Positions 27,734 through 35,742 of a stretch of 64,000 nucleotides of DNA are shown here, one piece after another; positions within the stretch are counted from its first letter, which is position 1, and the number at the start of each line of letters is the position of its first letter. The stretch is taken from the NCBI RefSeq assembly GCF_004117875.1, contig NZ_RAHW01000010.1, positions 1 to 64,000 of the forward strand. Direction: 5' to 3'. The position numbers and the translations under genes were made by a program. The notes beneath the pieces are model-generated. The model was not told the DNA's origin. It saw only the letters and a program-made list of their open reading frames with translations, and ran no database searches. The DNA comes from Geomonas oryzae. Its GTDB lineage: Bacteria > Desulfobacterota > Desulfuromonadia > Geobacterales > Geobacteraceae.

Positions 27734-28094
27734 CATAAAAAAGGCCGTCAAACATACGTTTAGCGTCCCAAACCATGACCAGAGTTAAAACGGCAACGTC
27801 TCATCCAGTCAAAGTAAGAAAAAGAACAGTGCGACAACGGTTTTATTAGAGAACGGTAAAACTTTTAGTTTATCTCAATGAAGGGTTGTGCTACATTTCT
27901 CCGCACCGTTTCAGTGCAGCCGCACTCGCTATGCGGCGCTGCTCGCCCCCTCCTCGTCCCCCGTTCATGACGAGGGGCTGCTGGACAAGTTCATTAGAGA
28001 AGGTATCATTACCTGCGCAACCGAACATCCTTTTCCGGAGCCGTGACATCATGCCGGCAAAACCGAAACGACTACATCTGATTCAGGAGACGCA
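27734..28094. other. Intergenic region between leuB and the ChaN-PDZ gene
   Basis: This 360-nt gap between divergent genes holds no credible gene. Two hairpin-forming segments are visible: 27915-27943 (GCAG-CCGCA with TGCGG-CGCTGC) and 27952-27975 (CCTCGTC with GACGAGG). They could belong to the 5' untranslated region of the ChaN-PDZ mRNA. I did not recognise a riboswitch. Confidence 0.4.
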
Positions 28095-29351
28095 ATGCCA
28101 TTCGCAGCCCGCTTGGGGCGGCTCGCCGCCGTCCTCTCCCTTCTTGCCATGACCGCCTGTTCCACAACCTCCGCCGGAAGCCACGTGCTCGGCAACCCCG
28201 AAAACCCGTACCCGCTCTCCGCACCTCCCAAGGTCGGCGACATCATCCATCTTCCGACCGGGATACTGGTGACACCGCAGCAGATGAACGCGGTGGTTAC
28301 CGACGCACGGGTCGTCTACGTCGGGGAGACCCACGACAACCCGGCGGCGCACCGCCTGGAGCTGGACGTCCTGAAGGCGATGGAGGAGCGCCGACCCGGT
28401 AAGGTCGCGCTCGGAATGGAGATGTTCACGCGCTCGCAACAACCGGTGCTGGACCGGTGGGTGGCGGGGGAGTTGGACGAGAAGACCTTCATCAAAGAGT
28501 CGCACTGGTTCGACACCTGGAGGATGGACTTCGGCTACTACCGAGATCTGCTCCTTTTCTGCAGGGATAAGCACATCCCGGTGATCGCCCTGAACGCCGA
28601 GAAGGAAATCGTGCAGGCGGTGCGCAGCGGCGATCTTTCCGCACTCACCGCGGAGCAGAAGGCCCAGCTCCCCGAAATGGATCTCACCGACCGGTACCAG
28701 CGCGCCCAGACTGAAAGCATCTTCGCCGACCACAGCCACGGCAAGATGGCCGTCGAGGGGTTCCTGCGGGTCCAGACCCTGTGGGACGAAACCATGGCCG
28801 AGACGGCGGCGCGCTACCTTTTAAGCCCCGCCGGCAAGGAACGCAGCCTCGTCATCATCGCGGGAGGGAACCACATAGGCTACGGCTTCGGCATCCCGCG
28901 CCGGGTGTTTCGCCGCGTCCCCACCTCCTACGTCTCAATCGGCGGCCGCGAGGTGGTGGTTACCAGAACAGAAGCGCCGGTGACCATGAACGTCGATCTG
29001 CCGGACTTTCCCTCGCCGCCGTACGACTTCCTGGTGCACTACGCCTACGAGGGGCTTCCCCAGCCCGAGGTCCAGTTGGGCGTCATGTTCGAGCCGACCG
29101 GCAAGGGCTCCGGCCTTACCGTGAAAATGGTCCTGCCGGATTCCAACGCCTCGCGCGCCGGGCTCCAGGAGGGGGACGTGGTCCTCGAGATGGACGGTGA
29201 ACCGCTGAAGGAATCCTTCGATCTCGTTTGGGCCATCAAGCAGAAGCACCCGGGGGACAAATCCAGACTGAAGGTGGAACGCAAGGGGGAGACGCTCTCC
29301 CTCGAGGTGCTGTTCAAGGAAGGGAAAGCGCATCAGCACGGCAAGCCGTGA
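28095..29351 (+). CDS. ChaN-family lipoprotein with C-terminal PDZ domain
   Basis: A 418-residue predicted lipoprotein: signal peptide with lipobox LLAMTAC (Cys22), then a ChaN/DUF399-type domain (about residues 50-300) with VVYVGETHDNPAAHRLELD and VIIAGGNHIGYGFGIP, then a PDZ domain (about residues 325-412, GSGLTVKMVLPDSNASRAG). ChaN of Campylobacter binds haem at the outer membrane and the fold resembles TIKI/erythromycin-esterase-like hydrolases; the PDZ domain is extra compared with the short ChaN proteins. A CAGGAG site precedes the ATG. Function here is unknown; binding of haem or peptides at the envelope is possible. Confidence 0.8.
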   Translation: MPFAARLGRLAAVLSLLAMTACSTTSAGSHVLGNPENPYPLSAPPKVGDIIHLPTGILVTPQQMNAVVTDARVVYVGETHDNPAAHRLELDVLKAMEERRPGKVALGMEMFTRSQQPVLDRWVAGELDEKTFIKESHWFDTWRMDFGYYRDLLLFCRDKHIPVIALNAEKEIVQAVRSGDLSALTAEQKAQLPEMDLTDRYQRAQTESIFADHSHGKMAVEGFLRVQTLWDETMAETAARYLLSPAGKERSLVIIAGGNHIGYGFGIPRRVFRRVPTSYVSIGGREVVVTRTEAPVTMNVDLPDFPSPPYDFLVHYAYEGLPQPEVQLGVMFEPTGKGSGLTVKMVLPDSNASRAGLQEGDVVLEMDGEPLKESFDLVWAIKQKHPGDKSRLKVERKGETLSLEVLFKEGKAHQHGKP

Positions 29352-29390
29352 CCCGGCAGGTAATCGCAAAAGCATCCAGGAGGATATGTC

Positions 29391-30626
29391 ATGTATGCCA
29401 TGAGTAATGCCGGGAACACCATCGCCATGGTGCTTGCCGGAGGCAAGGGGGAAAGGCTGAGCCCCCTCACCATCAGAAGGGCCAAACCGAGCGTCATGTT
29501 CGGTGGCAAATACAAGATCATCGACTTCGTGTTGAGCAACCTCTTCAACTCGGGGATCAAGAAGGTCTACATCCTGACCCAGTACCGCGCCTACTCGCTC
29601 AACAAGCACATTCGCGAATCGTGGGGAAAATGGACCGGCCTGGGCGAGTTCTTCGTGGCGATTTCCCCGGAGACGAGCTCGGAGAGCGAGGAGTGGTTCA
29701 AGGGGACCGCCGACGCGATCCTGCAGTACCTGCGCTTCGTGGAATCCTCCGACGCCGACTACGTCGCCATCTTCGGCGGTGACCACATCTACAAGATGGA
29801 CGTGAGCCAGATGATCGATTATCACCGCAGGAACCGGGCCGACCTCACCGTCGCGGCGCTGGAGGTGCCCGTCCAGGAGGCAACCCGCTTCGGGGTCTTC
29901 TCCGTCGACGAGGACTACAAGATCACCGACTTCAAGGAGAAACCGAAGCAGCCGGAGAGCATCCCCGGCCGGGACACCTGCTTCGCCTCCATGGGGAACT
30001 ACATCTTCTCGACCAAGAAACTGATCGAGGTGCTCTTGGAGGGGAAGAAGAGGCACGAGGACCTCGACTTCGGCAAGCACGTCATCCCCATGATGCTGGA
30101 AAACCGGGACAAGGTGTTCGCCTACAACTTCAACGACAACATCATCCCGGGGATGAAGGCCGAGGAGAAGGGGTACTGGAAGGACGTGGGGACCATCGAG
30201 TCATACTACGAGGCGAACATGGACCTGATCCACGTCTCGCCGCAGCTAAACCTTTACAACTACAAGTGGCCGATCCTCACCAACCAGGGGAACCTGCCGC
30301 CCGCGAAGACCGTTTTCGACGAGGAAGGAAGGCGCGGCGTCAACATCGACTCCTACGTCTGCGCCGGGTGCATCACGAGCGGCGCCACGGTGACCCGCAC
30401 CATCCTGGGACCGCGCTGCAAGGTGAACAGCTACAGCATCGTCGAGGATTCCATCCTCTTCGAGAACGTGACGGTAGGGCGCCACGTGAAGATCAAGCGG
30501 GCCATCATCGACAAGAACGTCGTCATCCCCGACGGTTCCGAGATCGGCTTCGATCACGAGCAGGACCGCGCCAAGGGGTACCGGGTGACCGAATCCGGGA
30601 TCGTGGTGGTATCTCTGGCGTCGTAA
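29391..30626 (+). CDS. glgC: Glucose-1-phosphate adenylyltransferase
   Basis: Makes ADP-glucose from ATP and glucose-1-phosphate, the committed step of bacterial glycogen synthesis. The 411-residue protein has the nucleotide-binding MVLAGGKGERLSPLT near residue 13, the IFGGDHIYKMD catalytic motif, FKEKPKQP and a C-terminal left-handed beta-helix domain (SYVCAGCITSGATV onwards). The start codon follows AGGAGG by seven bases. No other glycogen genes are adjacent; it lies 39 nt after the ChaN-PDZ gene and may share its transcript. Confidence 0.96.
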   Translation: MYAMSNAGNTIAMVLAGGKGERLSPLTIRRAKPSVMFGGKYKIIDFVLSNLFNSGIKKVYILTQYRAYSLNKHIRESWGKWTGLGEFFVAISPETSSESEEWFKGTADAILQYLRFVESSDADYVAIFGGDHIYKMDVSQMIDYHRRNRADLTVAALEVPVQEATRFGVFSVDEDYKITDFKEKPKQPESIPGRDTCFASMGNYIFSTKKLIEVLLEGKKRHEDLDFGKHVIPMMLENRDKVFAYNFNDNIIPGMKAEEKGYWKDVGTIESYYEANMDLIHVSPQLNLYNYKWPILTNQGNLPPAKTVFDEEGRRGVNIDSYVCAGCITSGATVTRTILGPRCKVNSYSIVEDSILFENVTVGRHVKIKRAIIDKNVVIPDGSEIGFDHEQDRAKGYRVTESGIVVVSLAS

Positions 30627-30692
30627 CGAAGGAAACAGAAAAAAGAAACCTCTTCGGCCACCGCAGCCAGACGCCTTCCGGCGGGAGCACGC

Positions 30693-32831
30693 ATGCGGGG
30701 AGCAATCAAGAAGAGCCAGCAACGTGAGATTCACAAGATCGTGGGGGTCTACGCCCTTTTCGGCAGCGCCTGGATCTACCTTTCGGGGTACGCCCTGATC
30801 TGGCTGGTCACCGACCGCCACATCGCCGACCAGATCGAGGTCTACAAGGGGCTCCTCTTCATCCTGGTCACCTCGTTCCTGCTCTACCAGTTGATCGGGC
30901 GCTTCGCCGGACGCCTCGCCGAATCGATGGTGAAACTGGAGCAGAGCGAGGCGCGCTTCCAGACGATCTACCACAACGTCAACGACGCCCTCTTCATACA
31001 CGATGCTGCGAGCGGCGCCCTCGTCGACGTGAACCGGACCATGTGCGACATGTTCGGCTACACGCAAGAGGAGGCGATAAACCTCACGCTGCAGCAGTTG
31101 AGCCTGGGCGAGCCCCCCTACTCCGAGGAAGAGGCGCGGCGGCGCCTCGAACTGGCGGCCCGGGGGACGGCGCAGACCTTCGAATGGCGCAGCAGGAAAA
31201 AGGACGGCACCCTGTTCTGGTCCGAGGTGAGCCTGCGCCGCGCCGAGATCGGCGGCATCGACCGGATCATCGTGCTGGTGCGCGACATCACCGCGCGCAA
31301 GGAGATCGAGGAGGCGCTCAGACAGAACGAGGAGATCCTGAAGGTCCTCATGGAGGAGATGCCGGCGGGGGTCGCATGGGCCAACGAGGCGGGGGTCATC
31401 GAGTACGTGAACGGTTACGTGAGCGACTGGTTGGGCTTCACCTCCGCCGACCGCCCCACCATGGAGGAGCTCATGCAGCGGGCCCTTCCCGACCCCTCCT
31501 ACCGCGACGAGATCCTGGGTGCCTGGCGCGCCGGGATCGGCGAGACCCTGGAGAGCGGCGTCATCGCCCCCATCGAAGCGAAGATCACCTGCATCGACGG
31601 CACCTTGCGGCACGTCATCCTGAACACCCGCCTGGTTTACCACCGCATCCTGTTCACCTTCACCGACATCTCCAAATGGGAAGCAATGCAAAGCGAGATC
31701 CTGAAGGCCCAGAAGCTCGAGTCACTGGGGGTCCTGGCAGGAGGCATCGCGCACGACTTCAACAACATCCTCACCGGGATCCTCGGCAACCTCTCCTTCG
31801 CGGAACTGATGCTGGAGGGAAACCACCCGGCCCTGGGTCCGATCAAAAACGCCGAGAAGGCGTCGCAGCGCGCCGCCGAGCTCGCACACCAGCTCCTCAC
31901 TTTTTCCAAAGGGGGGCAGCCGATCAAGAAGGTGGTATCGGTCGCGAAGCTGGTGCAGGAATCCCTTTCCCTTGCGCTGCACGGCACCAAGGTGCAGACG
32001 AAAGTGGACCTTCCCGCCGACCTGCACGCCATCGAGGCGGACGAGGGGCAGATAAACCAGGCCTTCAGCAACGTGATCATCAACGCCTGCCAGGCCATGC
32101 CCGGCGGGGGCGCCATCTCGGTCAAGGCGGAAAATCTCCGGCTCCCTGCAGTAAACCCCATGATGCTGCCGGCGGGGGAGTACGTGAAGGTATCCTTCAC
32201 CGATGCGGGGTGCGGCATCCCGTACCAGGAGCAGAAGCGGATCTTCGATCCCTACTACAGCACGAAGCCCGGGGGTAGCGGTCTCGGGCTCGCCTCGGTC
32301 CACTCCATCGTCAGCAGGCACGGCGGCAAGGTGGAGGTCGATTCCGTACCGGGCGAGGGTACCACGCTCACCTTCTACCTCCCCTCGGCGGGGGAAGCCG
32401 CACCGGAGCAGGAAGCGCAGAAGGAGCCCGCGGCGCCTCGCGGCGGGGGCGGGGCAAGCGTCCTCGTGATGGACGACGAAGAGCCGATAAGGACCCTGGC
32501 GCAGGAGATGCTGCAGTACCTGGGTTATCGCGTGGCGACCTGCGGCACGGGCGAAGAGGCGGTACGGCTCTATCGGGAAGCGTTCGAGGGGGGAGAGGTG
32601 TTCGCGGCGGCCATCATGGACCTGACCATACCTGCGGGGATGGGGGGAAAGGAGGCGGCGCAGCGGATCCTGGAATTCGACCCGCAGGCGAAATTGATCG
32701 TTTCAAGCGGCTACTCGAACGACCCGGTCATGGCAAGCTACACCGAGTACGGCTTCTGCGCGGCGGTGGTGAAACCGTACCGTTGCAGCGACCTGCAGCA
32801 GACGCTTGAAAAGGTGGCCTGCCGCCGGTAG
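30693..32831 (+). CDS. Hybrid sensor histidine kinase (2 TM, PAS-PAS-HisKA-HATPase-REC)
   Basis: A 712-residue membrane kinase. Two hydrophobic segments lie at about residues 16-39 and 52-68 with almost no periplasmic loop, so the sensing is probably intramembrane or cytosolic. Two PAS domains follow (about 85-205 and 213-330), the first with a PAC-type end. The phospho-acceptor is His354 in AGGIAHDFNNIL, followed by the N, G1 and G2 boxes (DAGCGIPYQEQ, GGSGLGLASVHSI). The C-terminal receiver domain (588-710) has Asp643 in AIMDLTIPAGMGG. No DNA-binding response regulator is encoded nearby, so the output partner is unknown. Confidence 0.92.
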   Translation: MRGAIKKSQQREIHKIVGVYALFGSAWIYLSGYALIWLVTDRHIADQIEVYKGLLFILVTSFLLYQLIGRFAGRLAESMVKLEQSEARFQTIYHNVNDALFIHDAASGALVDVNRTMCDMFGYTQEEAINLTLQQLSLGEPPYSEEEARRRLELAARGTAQTFEWRSRKKDGTLFWSEVSLRRAEIGGIDRIIVLVRDITARKEIEEALRQNEEILKVLMEEMPAGVAWANEAGVIEYVNGYVSDWLGFTSADRPTMEELMQRALPDPSYRDEILGAWRAGIGETLESGVIAPIEAKITCIDGTLRHVILNTRLVYHRILFTFTDISKWEAMQSEILKAQKLESLGVLAGGIAHDFNNILTGILGNLSFAELMLEGNHPALGPIKNAEKASQRAAELAHQLLTFSKGGQPIKKVVSVAKLVQESLSLALHGTKVQTKVDLPADLHAIEADEGQINQAFSNVIINACQAMPGGGAISVKAENLRLPAVNPMMLPAGEYVKVSFTDAGCGIPYQEQKRIFDPYYSTKPGGSGLGLASVHSIVSRHGGKVEVDSVPGEGTTLTFYLPSAGEAAPEQEAQKEPAAPRGGGGASVLVMDDEEPIRTLAQEMLQYLGYRVATCGTGEEAVRLYREAFEGGEVFAAAIMDLTIPAGMGGKEAAQRILEFDPQAKLIVSSGYSNDPVMASYTEYGFCAAVVKPYRCSDLQQTLEKVACRR

Positions 32832-32846
32832 CGCACCGGGAGCCCC

Positions 32847-33401
32847 CTATCCCTTCTTTTCGCCCCACAATTCCTTCAAGCGCCAGTTGCGACCGCATCC
32901 GTCATGGTAGCGCTGGTAGTGATACGGGTTCTTCTTGTAGTACTGCCGGTGGTACTCCTCGGCCGGGTAGAACTCCGACGCCGGGCGTATCTCCGTGAGC
33001 ACCTGCGCCCCCAGAAGGTTCATCCGTTGCGCCTCGTCGCGCGACTCCTCGGCTTCCCGGCGCTGTTCCTCGTCGAGGTAAAATACCGCGGTCTGGTACT
33101 GGGGGCCGTAGTCGCAGAACTGCCTGTTTTTCGTGGTGGGGTCTATGTTGCGCCAGAAGACCAGCAGCAGTTCCCGGTAGCTCACCCGCGACGGGTCGAA
33201 GACGATTTCCACCGCCTCGAGGTGCCCCGTTTCACCCTCGCAGACCTGCTGGTAGCTTGGGTCGGGCAGAAAGCCGCCGCTGTAACCGGGCATCACCGAA
33301 AGGACGCCGGGGATGCTGTCGAAGACCGGCTCCATGCACCAGAAGCAGCCGCCGGCGAAGATGGCGGTCTGGGTGGCTGGGTTTGTGGAACGGTTTTCCA
33401 T
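32847..33401 (-). CDS. msrA: Peptide methionine sulfoxide reductase A
   Basis: MsrA reduces the S-form of methionine sulfoxide in oxidised proteins. The 184-residue protein has the signature GGCFWCMEPVF with the catalytic cysteine (second Cys of GCFWC is part of the motif) and GYSGG, and the conserved EYHRQYY segment near the C-terminus. No signal peptide is seen, so it acts in the cytosol. GGAGAAGCC precedes the ATG. It converges with the hybrid kinase gene, leaving only 15 nt between stops. Confidence 0.96.
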   Translation of the reverse strand: MENRSTNPATQTAIFAGGCFWCMEPVFDSIPGVLSVMPGYSGGFLPDPSYQQVCEGETGHLEAVEIVFDPSRVSYRELLLVFWRNIDPTTKNRQFCDYGPQYQTAVFYLDEEQRREAEESRDEAQRMNLLGAQVLTEIRPASEFYPAEEYHRQYYKKNPYHYQRYHDGCGRNWRLKELWGEKKG

Positions 33402-33430
33402 GGCTTCTCCTTTGGCGCCCTTGGCGCCGC

Positions 33431-33464
33431 GTCCGACTGGTCCGACTGGTCCGACTGGTCCGAC
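33431..33464. repeat. Tandem GTCCGACTG repeat between GspE/PilB-like gene and msrA
   Basis: Three and a half perfect tandem copies of a nine-base unit (GTCCGACTG) stand 4 nt before the end of the GspE/PilB-like gene. Seen on the other strand the unit is GTCGGACCA, the same as at 24238-24270 and related to 8547-8597. Confidence 0.8.
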
Positions 33465-33467
33465 GCC

Positions 33468-35255
33468 TCACCCGGTCACCGCGATGACCTCTTCGTAGGT
33501 GGTTATTCCCTCCAGCATCTTCCTCACCGCGAGCTCCCGCAGGGTCACCAGGCCGTCGTTGCGGGCGGCCGCCTGCAACTCGCCCAGGTCCATCCGCTCG
33601 GTGATCACCGCCTTCACCGCCTCGTTCACGTCCAGCACCTCGAAGATCCCGGTCCTTCCCTTGTAGCCGGTGCCGCGACACTCGGGACACCCCTCCCCGG
33701 CCCAGACCGCCGGGGAACGCTTGAGCCCGAGGTACTCGGCCTCCTCCGCGCTCAGGTGACGCTCCTTCTTGCAGGCCGGGCAGATCTTGCGCAAAAGCCG
33801 CTGCGCGATGATGCCGACCACGGTGGAGGAGATCAAAAAGGAGGGGACGCCGAGATCCAAAAGCCGCGTCACCGAGGACGGGGCATCGTTGGTGTGCAGC
33901 GTTGAGAGCACCAGGTGCCCGGTGAGCGCGGCCTGCACCGCGTTTTCCGCCGTTTCCCTGTCCCTTATCTCGCCGATCATGATGATGTCCGGGTCCTGCC
34001 TGAGCACGTTTCTCAGCACCTTGTCGAAGGTCACCCCGATCCCCGACTGCACGCCGACCTGGTTGAACTCCTCCATCACCATCTCGATCGGATCCTCGAC
34101 GGTCACGATGTTCACCTCGGGCGAGGAGAGGGTCCGAAGCGACGAGTAGAGCGTCGTGGTCTTGCCGCTGCCGGTGGGACCGGTGACCAGGATGATGCCG
34201 TTCGGGCGGCGCAAAAAGGAGCTGTAGAGCTGGTACTCCCGAGGATAAAAGCCGATGGTGTCCAGTTCCTGCATCAGGACGTCCGGGTCGAAGATCCTTA
34301 TCACCACCTTCTCCCCGAAGGCGACCGGAAGGGTCGAGACGCGCAGCTCGACTTCGCGACCGTCATGGCTCGTCTTGATCCTGCCGTCCTGCGGGCGCCT
34401 TTTCTCGGCCAGATCCATGCGGGAGAGCATCTTGATACGGGAGACGATGGGGGGATGCAACTGTTTGGGGACCGTGTGCACGTTGTGCAGCACCCCGTCC
34501 ACCCTAAGGCGCACCAGGGACTTCTCCCGCTTGGGCTCGATGTGGATGTCGCTCGCCCTCTGGTCGAAGGCGTACTGCAGCAGGAAATCGACAGCCGAGA
34601 TGATGTTGCGGTCCGTACCCTCGATCTCGTGCCCGCTTTTCAGGCGCACGAACTGCTCGAGGTTGCCGAGGTCGACGGAGGCGGCGACCTCGCTCTCGGC
34701 GGCCAGCACCGACGCCCTGAAACCGAAGAACTCCCTCAGGATCTTCAGGATGTCGTTGCGCGAGGCGAGCACGCGGCGAAACTCGACCCTCTTCAGGCTC
34801 CTAAGCTCCTCGATCACCTCGTCGTTGAAGGGGTCCGCGACCGCGAGGGTCACCACGCCGTCGTCACTCCCCACCGGGACGATCATGTGCCGCAAGGCGA
34901 AGGGGCGCGAGATGTGCGCGGTAACCACGTCCAGGTCGAGCTTCATCGGGTTGATCTTCATGTACGGCAGGCCGACGGCGGCGGCCAGCACCTCGGTGAT
35001 GGCGTCCTCGGTGAGAAGCCTGCCGCCGGATCCGGCGATCTCCAGGTTGAGCGACGCGATGACCTCGGCGGGAGAAGGCTTCTCCGGCCCCTGCTGCAGC
35101 CTGCGCGAATAACCCGCCTGCTGCGCCCCGGCCAGCCGGTGGGCCTGCGCCTCCCCCTTCTGCATGAGTTCCTCGAACTGCTCGCGGCCGATCAGCTCGC
35201 GCTGCAGGAGGATGAGCGCGACGTTTCTTATGGTCACCGCCTTCTTTTTCTGCAT
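33468..35255 (-). CDS. GspE/PilB-family secretion or pilus assembly ATPase
   Basis: A 595-residue hexameric-type ATPase of the type II secretion/type IV pilus class. It has an N-terminal MshEN/GspE_N-like domain (about residues 80-180), Walker A GPTGSGKTTTL (359-369), the Asp box, Walker B (DIIMIGEIRDRETAE), the His box (LVLSTLHTNDA) and a C-terminal tetracysteine zinc site (CPAC and CPEC, about 490-535). I chose the start at 35255 (MQKKKAVTIR), where GGTGGAG lies just upstream; the longer frame adds 33 residues. No pilin, secretin or other partner is nearby, so whether it serves pili, T2SS or another machine cannot be told. Confidence 0.9.
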   Translation of the reverse strand: MQKKKAVTIRNVALILLQRELIGREQFEELMQKGEAQAHRLAGAQQAGYSRRLQQGPEKPSPAEVIASLNLEIAGSGGRLLTEDAITEVLAAAVGLPYMKINPMKLDLDVVTAHISRPFALRHMIVPVGSDDGVVTLAVADPFNDEVIEELRSLKRVEFRRVLASRNDILKILREFFGFRASVLAAESEVAASVDLGNLEQFVRLKSGHEIEGTDRNIISAVDFLLQYAFDQRASDIHIEPKREKSLVRLRVDGVLHNVHTVPKQLHPPIVSRIKMLSRMDLAEKRRPQDGRIKTSHDGREVELRVSTLPVAFGEKVVIRIFDPDVLMQELDTIGFYPREYQLYSSFLRRPNGIILVTGPTGSGKTTTLYSSLRTLSSPEVNIVTVEDPIEMVMEEFNQVGVQSGIGVTFDKVLRNVLRQDPDIIMIGEIRDRETAENAVQAALTGHLVLSTLHTNDAPSSVTRLLDLGVPSFLISSTVVGIIAQRLLRKICPACKKERHLSAEEAEYLGLKRSPAVWAGEGCPECRGTGYKGRTGIFEVLDVNEAVKAVITERMDLGELQAAARNDGLVTLRELAVRKMLEGITTYEEVIAVTG

Positions 35256-35409
35256 GGCTCCACCTTTAATGGGAATAAACCTGCGAGTATCCGCGAGAAA
35301 CTTAGTGATGTCAAGGAGGTGCAAGTTTGACAAAGAAGCCTCCGCCGATATCATTAGATTGCGCCTATGAGGCGAGGCGATCCACTAAAGATGCCAGAGG
35401 AGGGGTACC

Positions 35410-35742
35410 ATGTTTGAACTTTTCGAGAAGGCAGTGCTGACGGCTCTCGGTGCGGCGGCGATCACCCAGAAAAAGGGCGAGGAGATGGTCCAGGAGATGA
35501 AGTCGCGCTACAAGATCAGCGAGGAGGAAGGACGGGCCTTCCTTGAGCGGATCCAGGAGATGGCGCGCACCGGGCAGCAAAAGAGCGCCGAGATGGCCGA
35601 GACCGAAGTGAAAAAGGCGCTGGACCGGATGGGGATGGTGTCGCGCGAGGAGTTCGAAAAGCTGGAACGGCGCGTGAAGACACTCGAGGCGCTGCAGGCC
35701 CAGAGCGCCACCTCGCAGCCGGAGGATGAGTGTTTAGGATAG
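35410..35742 (+). CDS. Phasin-like/PhaI-type coiled-coil protein
   Basis: A 110-residue, highly charged, helical protein. The N-terminal hydrophobic stretch FEKAVLTALGAAAITQKK followed by long alternating Glu/Lys helices and an EKLERRVKTLEAL coiled coil resembles the polyhydroxyalkanoate granule-associated phasin superfamily (PhaF/PhaI). The ATG has an AGAGGAGG site upstream. Its last 13 bases overlap the start of the UbiB-family gene, so the two are translationally coupled. The same pair of neighbours is frequent near UbiB-type kinases, which hints at a joint role in lipid or quinone metabolism rather than in polymer storage. Confidence 0.65.
   Translation: MFELFEKAVLTALGAAAITQKKGEEMVQEMKSRYKISEEEGRAFLERIQEMARTGQQKSAEMAETEVKKALDRMGMVSREEFEKLERRVKTLEALQAQSATSQPEDECLG

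Noticed and set aside
27886..28152. Small plus-strand frame upstream of the ChaN-PDZ gene
   Set aside because: It overlaps hairpins and the start of the ChaN-PDZ gene in another frame and has no ribosome-binding site or family character.
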